The notes beneath the pieces were generated by a model that did not search any database, was not told the origin of the DNA, and worked only from the letters and a program-made list of their open reading frames with translations. Positions 26,438 through 35,973 of a DNA stretch of 40,882 nt are shown one piece after another. The position numbers and the translations under genes were made by a program. The number at the start of each line of letters is the position of its first letter. Position 1 is the first letter of the stretch. Source of the stretch: Pseudosulfitobacter koreensis (GTDB lineage Bacteria > Pseudomonadota > Alphaproteobacteria > Rhodobacterales > Rhodobacteraceae); the NCBI RefSeq assembly GCF_024733015.1, contig NZ_JANKJG010000017.1:1-40882 (forward strand), in the 5' to 3' direction.

Positions 26438-29146
26438 ATGCTCGGTATCGGAACACTCGCCAAAAAAGTCTTTGGGACCCCCAACGACCGACTGATCAAA
26501 TCGGTGCGACCGCTGGTCGAGCAGATCAACGCGCTGGAGCCCGAGTTCGAGGCGCTGAGCGACGAGGGTTTGAAGGACAAGACAGAGGCGCTGGCCAAGC
26601 GCGCGCTGGAGGGCGAGAGCCTGGACGATCTGCTGCCCGCGGCCTTTGCCAACTGTCGCGAAGCGGCGCGCCGTGCCTTGGGGTTGCGGGCGTTCGACAC
26701 GCAGCTGATGGGCGCGATCTTCCTGCACCGCGGCAACATAGCCGAGCAAAAGACCGGCGAGGGCAAGACCCTGACTGCCTCGTTCGCCGCCTATCTGAAC
26801 GCGCTGACCGGCAAGGGCGTGCACGTCGTGACTGTCAACGAATATCTGGCCAAACGGGACGCCGAATGGATGGGCAAGGTGTTCGCGCAGCTTGGCCTGA
26901 CCACCGGTGTCGCCTGGAGCGGTATGGGAGAGGACAACAAGCGCGCGGCCTATGCCAGCGACGTCACTTATGCCACCAACAACGAGCTTGGGTTCGACTA
27001 TCTGCGCGACAACATGAAGAGCGAACTGAACCAGATGGTTCAGCGCGGTCACAACTTTGCGATCGTGGACGAAGTCGACAGTATCCTGATCGACGAGGCG
27101 CGCACGCCGCTGATCATCTCGGGTCCGCTGGACGACCGGTCCGAGCTGTACCAGACCATCGACGCGGTTATCCCGTCGCTGGACGAGACGCATTTTACCG
27201 TCGACGAAAAGACCCGCAACGTGTCGTTCACCGAAGAGGGCAACGAGTTTCTCGAAGAGCAGTTGCGCGCGCGCGGTCTGATCGAAGAGGGCATGACCCT
27301 CTATGATCCCGAAAGCACGTCCATCGTGCACCACGTCAACCAGGGTCTGCGGGCGCACAAGCTGTTCACCAAGGACAAGGACTATATTGTCCGCGACGAC
27401 GAGGTCGTGCTGATCGACGAATTCACCGGCCGCATGATGGCGGGCCGTCGTCTGTCCGAAGGTCTGCACCAGGCCATCGAAGCCAAGGAAGGCGTGAAGA
27501 TCCAGCCCGAGAACGTGACGCTGGCGAGCGTGACCTTTCAGAACTATTTCCGGCTTTACAACAAGTTGGCGGGCATGACCGGCACCGCCCTGACCGAAGC
27601 CGACGAATTCATGGAAATCTACGGTCTGGGCGTGATCGAAATCCCGACCAACCGCCCGATTGCGCGTGTCGATCAGGACGACAGGGTGTACCGCACCGGC
27701 ACCGAGAAATACGTGGCGATGATCGAAGAGATCAAGAAGGCCCACGAGAAAGGCCAGCCCGTGCTGGTCGGGACCACGTCCATCGACAAGTCCGAGATGT
27801 TCAGCGCGATGCTCAAGGAAAAGGGCATCACGCATAACGTCCTGAACGCGCGTCAGCACGAACAGGAAGCGCAGATTATCGCCGATGCGGGCAAGTTCGG
27901 TGCGGTGACCATCGCCACCAACATGGCCGGACGGGGCACCGACATTCAGCTGGGTGGGAACGTAGATCTGAAAGTTCTTGAGGCGCTGACCGCCGACCCA
28001 GATGCAGATCCTGACGCCATCCGCGCACGGATCGAGGCCGAGCATGAAGAGGAAAAGCAGAAAGTACTCGAGGCGGGCGGTCTGTTCGTTCTGGCGTCCG
28101 AACGTCACGAAAGCCGACGCATCGACAACCAGCTGCGTGGCCGTTCGGGCCGTCAGGGTGATCCGGGACGCACGTCGTTCTATCTGTCGCTCGAAGATGA
28201 CCTGATGCGCATCTTCGGCTCTGACCGCCTGGACAAGGTTCTGAAAACCCTAGGCATGGAAGAGGGCGAAGCGATCATCCACCCCTGGGTGAACAAATCG
28301 CTGGAACGCGCACAGGCGAAGGTCGAAGGCCGCAACTTTGACATGCGCAAGCAGTTGCTGAAATTCGACGACGTCATGAACGACCAGCGCAAGGTGGTCT
28401 TTAGCCAGCGCCGCGACATCATGGAGGCCGAAGACCTGTCCGAGATCACGTCGGACATGCGCGAGCAGGTGATCGACGATCTGATCGACCAGTACATGCC
28501 GCAGGGCACCTATGCTGACCAATGGGACACCGAAGGGCTCCATACCGCCGTGACCGAAACCCTTGGCGTCGATGTGCCGGTCAAGGCCTGGGCCGACGAA
28601 GACGGCGTGGACGACGAACAGGTGCGCGAACGTCTGATCGAGGCCACCGACAAGCTGATGGCGCAAAAGCTTGAACAGTTTGGGCCCGAGAACATGCGCA
28701 TGATCGAAAAGCAGATCCTGTTGCAGGCCATCGACGGCAAATGGCGGGAACACCTGCTGACACTGGATCACCTGCGGTCAGTCGTGGGTTTCCGCGGCTA
28801 TGCGCAGCGCGATCCGCTGAACGAATACAAGAACGAGGCATTCCAGCTGTTCGAGGTGATGCTGGACAGCCTGCGCGAGGATGTGACCCAGAAGCTGGCG
28901 CAGATTCGTCCGATGTCGGAAGAAGAGCGGGCCGAGATGCTGGCGCAGGCCGCCGCACAACAGGCTGAATTGCAAAAGGCCGCCCAGCAGGCACAGGACG
29001 CGCAGACGCCCGCCCCCTCTGCCGAAGCGGTTGCCGATGGCTTTGACGAAAACGACCCGACGACCTGGGGCAATCCTGGCCGGAACGAGCCCTGCCCCTG
29101 CGGTTCGGGCAAGAAGTTCAAGCACTGCCACGGGCGTCTCGACTGA
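26438..29146 (+). CDS. secA: Preprotein translocase ATPase SecA
   Basis: A 902-residue motor that pushes unfolded preproteins through SecYEG. The Walker A motif is GEGKT (107-111); the DEAD-like Walker B region is [35 protein letters not shown] and [18 protein letters not shown] mark the second nucleotide domain. The C-terminal zinc-binding tail for SecB is complete: [17 protein letters not shown]. The start [10 protein letters not shown] at 26438 has GGAG upstream; the frame is open further left but antisense to the parvulin gene. A hairpin follows the stop, then two exported-protein genes in the same direction. Confidence 0.98.
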   Translation: MLGIGTLAKKVFGTPNDRLIKSVRPLVEQINALEPEFEALSDEGLKDKTEALAKRALEGESLDDLLPAAFANCREAARRALGLRAFDTQLMGAIFLHRGNIAEQKTGEGKTLTASFAAYLNALTGKGVHVVTVNEYLAKRDAEWMGKVFAQLGLTTGVAWSGMGEDNKRAAYASDVTYATNNELGFDYLRDNMKSELNQMVQRGHNFAIVDEVDSILIDEARTPLIISGPLDDRSELYQTIDAVIPSLDETHFTVDEKTRNVSFTEEGNEFLEEQLRARGLIEEGMTLYDPESTSIVHHVNQGLRAHKLFTKDKDYIVRDDEVVLIDEFTGRMMAGRRLSEGLHQAIEAKEGVKIQPENVTLASVTFQNYFRLYNKLAGMTGTALTEADEFMEIYGLGVIEIPTNRPIARVDQDDRVYRTGTEKYVAMIEEIKKAHEKGQPVLVGTTSIDKSEMFSAMLKEKGITHNVLNARQHEQEAQIIADAGKFGAVTIATNMAGRGTDIQLGGNVDLKVLEALTADPDADPDAIRARIEAEHEEEKQKVLEAGGLFVLASERHESRRIDNQLRGRSGRQGDPGRTSFYLSLEDDLMRIFGSDRLDKVLKTLGMEEGEAIIHPWVNKSLERAQAKVEGRNFDMRKQLLKFDDVMNDQRKVVFSQRRDIMEAEDLSEITSDMREQVIDDLIDQYMPQGTYADQWDTEGLHTAVTETLGVDVPVKAWADEDGVDDEQVRERLIEATDKLMAQKLEQFGPENMRMIEKQILLQAIDGKWREHLLTLDHLRSVVGFRGYAQRDPLNEYKNEAFQLFEVMLDSLREDVTQKLAQIRPMSEEERAEMLAQAAAQQAELQKAAQQAQDAQTPAPSAEAVADGFDENDPTTWGNPGRNEPCPCGSGKKFKHCHGRLD

Positions 29147-29192
29147 CACACACCACATTGCGCGCGTCACATTGGCGCCGCAATGACTCCGC

Positions 29193-29217
29193 AGCCGGGC
29201 CACAACTCGGCCCGGTT
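29193..29217 (+). terminator. Hairpin after secA
   Basis: CCGGGCC (29195-29201) pairs with GGCCCGG (29209-29215) around a 7-base loop, extended by two weaker pairs. Only three T follow, so termination may be partial and some secA transcripts may enter the next gene. Confidence 0.5.
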
Positions 29218-29264
29218 TGCCTGCCATATGCGATCTGAACCCAAAGATATGAGGGAAAAGATCA

Positions 29265-30239
29265 ATGGCCTATCTCAAGAAGATCGTGACGGCGGGCGGC
29301 ACCCTGGTTTGTGCGGCCAGTATCGGTTTCATCATGCAAAGCGGCGATACCGCCAATGAGCGCTATGGCGCGGCCAAGGCTGCTGGGACATCGGTGCCCG
29401 GTGTTCCTCAACGCGCAGCGCAGGATGGGCCGGTTCTGGACGTGCACGATATCACGCTGACATCCGCGCTGGACGGGCAAGCCGACGTCGCCTCGACCCC
29501 GAACACGACCACGACCACGGCGCTTGACGCGCCGGACACCGGCGATGCAGTGCCGGGCCGGTCCTGTGGTGTGACGGTTGCGGCCACGCCTTCGGGCCTC
29601 GGACTGGTCGATCTGGTTGTCGCGGCACCCTGCTTTCCCAACGAACGCCTGACGGTGCATCACAGCGGTCTGAAAGTGACCGAAACCACCGATGCTGAGG
29701 GCAATCTTGACCTTGCCATGCCTGCGCTTGTTGATCCTGCGGTGATCGTCGTGGCCTTCGCCAACGGCGACGGGGCCGTGGCACAGACCGATGTGCCGGG
29801 ATTGGACGGGTTCGACCGTGTTGGTCTGCAATGGTCAGGTGCCGCCGGTTTCGAGGTTCATGCCCGCGAGTTCGGAGCACTGTATGGCAGCCAGCGCGAC
29901 ATCTGGGCCGGTGCGCCCGGCGATCCGGTGCAGGCAATCAGCGGCGAGGGCGGTTTCCTGATCCGTCTGGGCGACGAGACCGCGCCCGACGCGATGATGG
30001 CCGACATCTACACCTATCCGTCCGGCGCATCGCGTCACCAGGGCGTCGTCGATCTGAGCGTCGAGGCCGAGGTCAGCCTGTTCAATTGCGGTCTGGACAT
30101 CGAGGCACAGTCGCTGGAAGTGCGCGATGGCAGCGTCGTCAGCCGTGATCTGACCCTTGCAGTGCCCGGTTGCGACACGATTGGCAGCTTTCTGGTATTG
30201 AACAATCTGATCGAAGACCTGAAAGTTGCGCAAAAGTAA
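29265..30239 (+). CDS. Exported protein of unknown function downstream of secA
   Basis: A 324-residue protein with a Lys-flanked N-terminal hydrophobic helix (MAYLKKIVTAGGTLVCAASI onward) that may be an uncleaved anchor or signal. A disordered Thr/Asp/Pro linker (about 45-97) follows, then a beta-rich domain beginning GRSCGVTVAATPSGLGLVDL. That part has LVVAAPCFPNERLTVHHSGL and TTDAEGNLDLAMPAL, which reads like a carboxypeptidase-regulatory or immunoglobulin-like fold (inference). A second beta domain (about 185-300) ends in a helix, NNLIEDLK. Paired cysteines suggest periplasmic disulfides. The ATG has GAGGGAAAAG upstream. The next gene begins 21 bases later, so the two probably work together. 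Its position after secA is the only basis for a translocase label. Confidence 0.8.
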   Translation: MAYLKKIVTAGGTLVCAASIGFIMQSGDTANERYGAAKAAGTSVPGVPQRAAQDGPVLDVHDITLTSALDGQADVASTPNTTTTTALDAPDTGDAVPGRSCGVTVAATPSGLGLVDLVVAAPCFPNERLTVHHSGLKVTETTDAEGNLDLAMPALVDPAVIVVAFANGDGAVAQTDVPGLDGFDRVGLQWSGAAGFEVHAREFGALYGSQRDIWAGAPGDPVQAISGEGGFLIRLGDETAPDAMMADIYTYPSGASRHQGVVDLSVEAEVSLFNCGLDIEAQSLEVRDGSVVSRDLTLAVPGCDTIGSFLVLNNLIEDLKVAQK

Positions 30240-30260
30240 TTTGCGTTAAGAGGTTTCATC

Positions 30261-31820
30261 ATGGTTTTGAAACGTGCGGCGGCCTACGCCGCACTTTTCC
30301 TTTTTGGCTGGTCTGCCTGTGCCCTTGCCCAGGACGTCGCGCTGACATCGCGCGATGGTGGGGTCGAGATCAGCGGCACGCTTTTGGGTTTCGACGGCGA
30401 ATTCTACCGGCTTCAGACCGACTTTGGCGAGTTGACCGTGGACAGCTCCGGCGTGCTTTGTGACGGCCCGGCCTGTCCCAACCTTCAGGATTATGTGGCC
30501 GAACTGGCCCTGTCAGGATCGTCCACAATGGGGGCTGTCCTGATGCCTGCGCTGGTCGAGGGGTTCGCACAGCGTGCAGGTTACGACGCCGTGCGCGAGG
30601 ATGTGGACCAGTTCCGGTTTACCTATCTTCTGACCAACATCGAAACCGGCAAGCTGGCCGCGCGGTTCAGGTTTCGGGTGACCACCACCGACGAAGGCTT
30701 TGCCGATCTGCTGGCGAATGAGGCTGATATCGTCATGGCCCTGCGCGAAATCCGCCCCACCGAACGCCAGCGCGCGCGCGAGGCGGGGATGGGCGACATG
30801 ACGGGGCTGCACCGCAGCCGTGTTCTGGCGCTGGACGCCGTGGTGCCCGTGGTGGCACCCGACAATCCGGTGCGCAGTATCTCGCCTCTGGATCTGGCGC
30901 GGGCATTTGCGGGGCAGGTGACCAATTGGCAGGAACTGGGCGGCGTCGATGCCGCGATTTCCCTGCATCTGCCGCAGGCCGGGACCGGATTGGGGCAGGC
31001 TGTGGCTGATCACGTGATGATGCCGGTGCGGCTGGCGTTGGCCGACGACATCCTGCGGCATCCGCTGGGCACCGCCCTGGCCGAAGCCGTCGAGGATGAT
31101 CCGTTCGCCCTGGGTATTTCCAGCTATGCCGAAGTCGGCAATACGGTGCCGCTGGTGCTGACCGGCGACTGCGGCTTTTCGCTGGAGGCGGGGCGGCGGA
31201 CGATCAAGACCGAAGATTACCCGCTGACCGCGCCGATGTTTCTATACCTGCCCGCGCGGAGGCTGCCCCAGATCGCACGCGAGTTTCTGGCCTTTACCCG
31301 TGGCCCGACCGCGCAGGTGGTGATCCGGCGCGCGGGCTTTGTCGATCAGTCGCCCGAAGAAGTGCCGATCGACCTGCAGGGCAACCGTTTTGCCAACGCG
31401 ATCAGTACCGCCGGGTCCGAGGTTCCGCTGGAAGAGTTGCAGCGGATGGTGCGCACGCTGGACGGTATGGCGCGACTGACCACCTCGTTCCGGTTCGAGG
31501 CGGGGTCGATCCGGCTGGACGCGCAATCGCGCAGTAACGTTCAGCAACTGGCCCGCGCGATGGAGGTGGGCACCTATGACGCGCGGCGCATTCTGTTCGT
31601 GGGGTTCAGCGACGGGGACGGGCCATCGGGCGCCAACCGCAACATTGCGCTGCGTCGTGCCGAAGCCGTGCGCCGTGCGATCACGCAAGCAGCTCAGACA
31701 GAAGACACCAGACGCGTGACGCTGGATGTCGATGCCTTTGGCGAGGCGCTGCCGATGGCCTGTGACGACAGCGCATGGGGCCGTCAGGCGAATCGCCGGG
31801 TCGAGGTCTGGGTGCGCTAA
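30261..31820 (+). CDS. Exported phosphate-binding-like (PBP) domain fused to an OmpA C-terminal domain
   Basis: A 519-residue periplasmic protein. A signal peptide ending ACALAQ is cut near residue 23. A small beta module follows (about 25-70: GGVEISGTLLGFDGEFYRLQ and ELTVDSSGVLCDGPAC). A PstS-like periplasmic binding domain covers about 80-365, with LSGSSTMGAVLMPALVEGFA, ANEADIVMALREI, and LDAVVPVVAPDNPV followed by LDLARAFAGQVTNW. An OmpA-like peptidoglycan-binding domain covers about 410-519, with LFVGFSDGDG, ANRNIALRRAEAVRRAI and NRRVEVWVR. The fusion suggests a wall-anchored binding or sensing protein rather than a transporter component, and no pst genes are near. Its TAA stop overlaps the radC stop in CTAA. 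Confidence 0.9.
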   Translation: MVLKRAAAYAALFLFGWSACALAQDVALTSRDGGVEISGTLLGFDGEFYRLQTDFGELTVDSSGVLCDGPACPNLQDYVAELALSGSSTMGAVLMPALVEGFAQRAGYDAVREDVDQFRFTYLLTNIETGKLAARFRFRVTTTDEGFADLLANEADIVMALREIRPTERQRAREAGMGDMTGLHRSRVLALDAVVPVVAPDNPVRSISPLDLARAFAGQVTNWQELGGVDAAISLHLPQAGTGLGQAVADHVMMPVRLALADDILRHPLGTALAEAVEDDPFALGISSYAEVGNTVPLVLTGDCGFSLEAGRRTIKTEDYPLTAPMFLYLPARRLPQIAREFLAFTRGPTAQVVIRRAGFVDQSPEEVPIDLQGNRFANAISTAGSEVPLEELQRMVRTLDGMARLTTSFRFEAGSIRLDAQSRSNVQQLARAMEVGTYDARRILFVGFSDGDGPSGANRNIALRRAEAVRRAITQAAQTEDTRRVTLDVDAFGEALPMACDDSAWGRQANRRVEVWVR

Positions 31821-32566
31821 AGATACCCCTCTGATTTGAAGCTGAGCTCGCGGGATTTGCCGACGATCAGATGATCGTGCAGGGACAGGCCCAAGGCGAC
31901 GCAGGCCGCTTCGATCTGTTGCGTCATCGTGATGTCGGACTGGCTGGGCGTCGGGTCGCCCGACGGGTGATTGTGGACCAGGATCAGCGCCGAGGCGTTC
32001 AGCTCAAGCGCGCGCTTGGCCACCTCGCGCGGGTAGACGGGCACGTGATCGACGGTGCCCTTGGCCTGTTCCTCGTCCGCGATCAGCACGTTCTTGCGAT
32101 CCAGGTACAGCACGCGAAACTGTTCGGTCTCGCGATGGGCCATGGTGGTATGGCAATAGTCGATCAGCGCGTCCCAACTGGAAATCGCATGCTGGTTCAA
32201 CACCTTGGCACGGGCCATCCGGTGTGCCGCGGCCTCGACGATCTTCAGTTCCACGATCACGGCGTCGCCGACACCATTGACCTCGCGCAGGCGCGGCTCG
32301 GGGGCGGTGACGACGCGGTTGAAGTCGCCGAATTTCTCCATCAGCGCATGGGCGAGCGGTTTCACGTCGCGCCGGGGAATGGCGCGGAACAGGACCAGTT
32401 CCAGCATTTCGTAATCGGGCAGGGCCTGCGCACCCCCGGCCATGAACCGCGCGCGCAGCCGGGCGCGGTGGTCGGCAATATACGACGGGGTCGGACCCGC
32501 TGACAGCGGCGCGGGCGTCGCCTCGTCAAAATCAAAGGGCAGGGGTTTTTCTGCAAAGCTGTTCAT
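31817..32566 (-). CDS. radC: RadC/JAB-domain protein (DNA repair-associated)
   Basis: A 249-residue RadC family protein: an N-terminal helix-hairpin-helix region (LREVNGVGDAVIVELKIV) and a C-terminal MPN/JAB domain with the JAMM metal motif VHNHPSGDPTPSQSD. Its biochemical role is unsettled; the old assignment to repair in E. coli was withdrawn. The first 40 residues are Pro/Ala-rich. It lies between the OmpA-fusion gene (overlapping stops) and dnaJ, 76 bases away on the same strand beyond a hairpin. Confidence 0.93.
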   Translation of the reverse strand: MNSFAEKPLPFDFDEATPAPLSAGPTPSYIADHRARLRARFMAGGAQALPDYEMLELVLFRAIPRRDVKPLAHALMEKFGDFNRVVTAPEPRLREVNGVGDAVIVELKIVEAAAHRMARAKVLNQHAISSWDALIDYCHTTMAHRETEQFRVLYLDRKNVLIADEEQAKGTVDHVPVYPREVAKRALELNASALILVHNHPSGDPTPSQSDITMTQQIEAACVALGLSLHDHLIVGKSRELSFKSEGYL

Positions 32567-32611
32567 CGGCCAAGCTTGCAGCAGCGATGGTTACCGGACG
32601 GTTAACGCGAA

Positions 32612-32639
32612 ACGTGAGGCAGGTTGCCCTGCCTCACGT
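32612..32639 (-). terminator. Hairpin after dnaJ
   Basis: ACGTGAGGCAGG (32612-32623) pairs perfectly with CCTGCCTCACGT (32628-32639), a 12-base stem with a 4-base loop, starting 3 bases after the dnaJ stop. On the minus strand only two or three T follow, so it may stabilise the dnaKJ mRNA 3' end as much as terminate it. Confidence 0.65.
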
Positions 32640-32642
32640 CAT

Positions 32643-33797
32643 TCAACCCTTCATAGAATCCCAGAAGGATTTAACCGATGAGAAAAAGCTGCTGGATTCG
32701 GGATTGTTCTCTTCCGAGAGATCCTCGAATTCGCGCAGCAGGTCTTTTTGACGGGTGGTCAGGTTTACCGGGGTCTCGACCGCCAGTTCGATGAACATGT
32801 CGCCGGGTCCGCCGCCGCGCAGGGCGGGCATCCCCTTGCTGCGCAGACGCATCTGGCGGCCGGACTGCGATCCGGCAGGGATCTGCACGCGGCCACGGCC
32901 ACCGTCGATGGTCGGTACCTCGATGCTGCCGCCGAGGGCCGCGGTGCCCATGCTGACCGGAACGCGGCAATAAAGGTTGTTGCCGTCACGCTCGAACAGC
33001 TTGTGCTCTGCTACTTCGATGAAGATGTAGAGATCGCCGGTGGGCCCGCCGCGCATGCCTGCCTCGCCTTCGCCGGCCAGACGGATGCGGGTGCCGGTTT
33101 CGACACCTGCGGGGATGTTCACCGACAGCGCGCGGTCTTTTTCGATGCGCCCTGCGCCCTGACAGGCGCTGCAGGGGTTCTTGATGATCTGGCCCATGCC
33201 TGAACACGTGGGGCAGGTGCGTTCGACGGTAAAGAAACCCTGTTGCGCACGAACCTTGCCCATGCCGGAACAGGTCGGGCAGGTGGTGGGTTCTGCGCCG
33301 CTTTCGGCACCGGTGCCGTTGCAGACGTTGCAGGCCACCGAAGTTGGCACGTTGATGGTTTTCTGCAGACCGGCATAGGCATCTTCCAGCGAGACGCGCA
33401 GGTTATAGCGCAGGTCGGAACCGCGGGCCGCACGGCGTCCGCCGCCGCCGCGCTGGCCGCCCATGAAGTCACCGAAGAGGTCGTCGAAGACGTCGGAAAA
33501 GGCCGAGCCAAAGTCGCCCTGCCCGCCGCCGCCGCCAAAGCCGCCACCGGGACGTCCGCCGCCCATGCCGCCCTCGAATGCGGCATGGCCATAGCGGTCA
33601 TAGGCTGCCTTCTTGTCGGCGTCCTTGAGAACCTCATAGGCCTCGTTGGCCTCTTTGAATTTGGATTCGGCTTCGGGGTTGTCGGCGTTGCGGTCGGGGT
33701 GCAGTTCCTTGGCCTTGGTCCGATAGCCCTTTTTGATCTCGTCTGCAGACGCGCCTTTTGCGACCCCAAGGACGTCGTAGTAATCACGTTTTGCCAT
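32643..33797 (-). CDS. dnaJ: Chaperone DnaJ
   Basis: A 384-residue Hsp40 co-chaperone. The J domain (1-70) has the HPD motif in [11 protein letters not shown] long Gly/Phe region with [14 protein letters not shown] follows. The zinc domain has all four repeats: [16 protein letters not shown] twice, and CSACQGAG. The C-terminal substrate-binding domains follow, with [19 protein letters not shown]. It delivers unfolded clients to DnaK and stimulates its ATPase. It is downstream of dnaK in the same direction across a 77-base gap containing a stable hairpin; AAGGACA precedes the start. Confidence 0.98.
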   Translation of the reverse strand: MAKRDYYDVLGVAKGASADEIKKGYRTKAKELHPDRNADNPEAESKFKEANEAYEVLKDADKKAAYDRYGHAAFEGGMGGGRPGGGFGGGGGQGDFGSAFSDVFDDLFGDFMGGQRGGGGRRAARGSDLRYNLRVSLEDAYAGLQKTINVPTSVACNVCNGTGAESGAEPTTCPTCSGMGKVRAQQGFFTVERTCPTCSGMGQIIKNPCSACQGAGRIEKDRALSVNIPAGVETGTRIRLAGEGEAGMRGGPTGDLYIFIEVAEHKLFERDGNNLYCRVPVSMGTAALGGSIEVPTIDGGRGRVQIPAGSQSGRQMRLRSKGMPALRGGGPGDMFIELAVETPVNLTTRQKDLLREFEDLSEENNPESSSFFSSVKSFWDSMKG

Positions 33798-33822
33798 GTG
33801 TCATGTCCTTGTCTGGAACGTC

Positions 33823-33853
33823 GAGGGCCGGCCCGGAGATCGGACCGGCCCTC
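33823..33853 (-). promoter_or_regulatory. Stable hairpin between dnaK and dnaJ
   Basis: GAGGGCCGG (33823-33831) pairs with CCGGCCCTC (33845-33853). No T-run follows on the minus strand. Such an element could act as a processing or partial-termination site that sets the DnaK to DnaJ ratio. Confidence 0.5.
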
Positions 33854-33874
33854 TGAGTGGTTCCGTAGGTGAGC

Positions 33875-35785
33875 TTACGCGCGCTTGTCGTCGTCGAGGT
33901 CTTCGAACTCGGCATCGACGATATCGTCATCGTCGTTGCGCGGCTCGTCCGCGGCGTGCGGTGCCTCCTCGCCTTCGTCCTGAGCGGCCTTGTAGATCGC
34001 TTCGCCCAGTTTCATGGCGGCTTCGGTCACGTTCTGGATGCCCGACTTGATCTTGTCGACATTGTCGGTTTCCAGCTCGTCCTTCAGCGCGGCGATGGCC
34101 AACTCGATCGCTTCGACCGTGGTCGGATCGACCTTGTCAGAATGCTCTTCCACCGACTTTTCGGTCGAGTGGATCAGGCTTTCGGCCTGGTTCTTCGCTT
34201 CGATCAGGCTACGGCGCTCTTTGTCCGACTCTGCGTTCTCTTCCGCATCCTTGACCATTTTCTCGATGTCGGCATCGGTCAGACCGCCCGAAGCCTGGAT
34301 CGTGATCTTCTGCTCTTTGCCGGTGCCCTTGTCCAAGGCGCCGACCGACACGATGCCGTTGGCGTCGATGTCGAAGGTTACTTCGATCTGGGGCATGCCG
34401 CGCGGTGCAGGCGGGATGTTTTCAAGGTTGAAGGCCCCGAGGATCTTGTTGTCGGCAGCCATTTCGCGTTCGCCCTGGAACACCCGGATGGTCACGGCGT
34501 TCTGGTTGTCTTCGGCGGTCGAGAAGATCTGCGACTTTTTCGTCGGGATCGTGGTGTTGCGGTCGATCAGACGGGTGAACACGCCACCCAGCGTTTCGAT
34601 GCCCAGCGACAGCGGTGTCACGTCCAGCAGAACCACGTCCTTGACGTCACCCTGCAGAACACCGGCCTGAATGGCGGCACCGAGGGCCACGACCTCATCG
34701 GGGTTCACGCCCTTGTGGGGCTCCTTGCCGAAGAACTTGGTCACTTCCTCGATCACGCGGGGCATACGGGTCATACCGCCGACCAGAACGACCTCGTCGA
34801 TGTCGGATGCCGACAGGCCCGCGTCTTTCAACGCAGCGGCGCAAGGTTTCATCGACGCCTTGATCAGATCACCGACCAGCGATTCCAGCTTGGCACGGGT
34901 CAGTTTCATGACCATGTGCAGCGGCTGACCGGTCGAGCCCATCGAGATGAACGGCTGGTTGATCTCGGTCTGCGACGAGGACGACAGTTCGATCTTGGCT
35001 TTCTCGGCAGCTTCTTTCAGACGCTGCAGGGCCATCTTGTCCTGTGTCAGATCGACGTTGTGTTCTTTTTTGAACTCGCCAGCCAGGTAGTTGACGATGC
35101 GCATGTCAAAGTCTTCACCACCAAGGAAGGTGTCGCCGTTGGTCGATTTCACTTCGAACAAGCCGTCGTCGATTTCCAGAATGGTCACGTCGAATGTACC
35201 GCCGCCAAGGTCATAGACCGCGATGGTTTGCGTGTTCTGCTTGTCGAGACCATAGGCCAGCGCGGCAGCTGTCGGTTCGTTGATGATCCGCAGCACTTCC
35301 AGACCGGCGATCTTGCCTGCGTCCTTGGTCGCCTGACGCTGGGCGTCGTTGAAATAGGCCGGAACGGTGATGACCGCTTGGGTCACTTCCTCGCCGAGGT
35401 ACGATTCGGCGGTTTCTTTCATCTTGCCCAGGATAAAGGCCGAGATCTGGCTGGGCGAATATTTCTCACCTTTGGCCTGAACCCATGCGTCGCCGTTGCC
35501 GCCGTCGATGACGGTGAACGGCAGGTTCTTCTTGTCCTTGGCCAGATCCGCATCGTCGTTGCGACGGCCGATCAGACGCTTGACGCCAAAGATGGTGTTG
35601 TCTGGGTTGGTCACGGCCTGCCGTTTGGCGGGCTGACCGACAAGGCGCTCTTCATCCGTGAACGCGACAATAGAGGGCGTGGTGCGTGCCCCTTCGGCGT
35701 TTTCGATGACGCGCGGTTGGCTGCCGTCCATGATGGCGATGCAGCTGTTGGTGGTTCCAAGGTCAATACCGATGACTTTAGCCAT
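33875..35785 (-). CDS. dnaK: Chaperone DnaK (Hsp70)
   Basis: A 636-residue ATP-driven chaperone. The N-terminal [15 protein letters not shown], the middle [14 protein letters not shown] and [13 protein letters not shown] form the nucleotide site. The interdomain linker is [13 protein letters not shown], and the substrate domain and lid follow, ending in an acidic tail with EDLDDD. Length is normal. AAGGGATCG precedes the ATG. It heads the dnaKJ operon, and a heat-shock-like promoter lies about 110 bases upstream, opposite alkB. The protein is distinct from the short YegD-like Hsp70 near the left end. Confidence 0.99.
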   Translation of the reverse strand: MAKVIGIDLGTTNSCIAIMDGSQPRVIENAEGARTTPSIVAFTDEERLVGQPAKRQAVTNPDNTIFGVKRLIGRRNDDADLAKDKKNLPFTVIDGGNGDAWVQAKGEKYSPSQISAFILGKMKETAESYLGEEVTQAVITVPAYFNDAQRQATKDAGKIAGLEVLRIINEPTAAALAYGLDKQNTQTIAVYDLGGGTFDVTILEIDDGLFEVKSTNGDTFLGGEDFDMRIVNYLAGEFKKEHNVDLTQDKMALQRLKEAAEKAKIELSSSSQTEINQPFISMGSTGQPLHMVMKLTRAKLESLVGDLIKASMKPCAAALKDAGLSASDIDEVVLVGGMTRMPRVIEEVTKFFGKEPHKGVNPDEVVALGAAIQAGVLQGDVKDVVLLDVTPLSLGIETLGGVFTRLIDRNTTIPTKKSQIFSTAEDNQNAVTIRVFQGEREMAADNKILGAFNLENIPPAPRGMPQIEVTFDIDANGIVSVGALDKGTGKEQKITIQASGGLTDADIEKMVKDAEENAESDKERRSLIEAKNQAESLIHSTEKSVEEHSDKVDPTTVEAIELAIAALKDELETDNVDKIKSGIQNVTEAAMKLGEAIYKAAQDEGEEAPHAADEPRNDDDDIVDAEFEDLDDDKRA

Positions 35786-35897
35786 ATTTTCGATCCCTTT
35801 TTCTACTCAAGGCGATGACACGAGACATGGGCCCGTTTCGGCACCCAAGCCCCGAATGATATGTCACGAAGCGAAGTGCCCGTGCGGTTCGAAGGGT

Positions 35898-35926
35898 ATA
35901 TAAGGAGCGCAAAAGCACCCTGCAAC
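35898..35926 (-). promoter_or_regulatory. Possible heat-shock (sigma-32) promoter of dnaKJ
   Basis: On the minus strand, CTTATAT (35904-35898) fits the alphaproteobacterial heat-shock -10 pattern CYTATNT. GTTGCA (35926-35921), 16 bases upstream, is a partial match to the CTTGAA -35. Transcripts would carry a leader of about 100 bases before dnaK. Confidence 0.45.
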
Positions 35927-35973
35927 CGGTCTTGGGGCGGCTTTTGGCTGAATTTTTCGGGTTTGGTGCTGAT

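Noticed and set aside
26243..28108. Long upstream extension of the parvulin gene on the minus strand
   Set aside because: It lies antisense to secA. The signal peptide at the 26242 start and the ribosome site show where the real protein begins.
33869..35818. A 649-codon open frame on the plus strand opposite dnaK
   Set aside because: It mirrors the DnaK coding sequence in GC-rich DNA. It lacks a ribosome site and resembles no protein.
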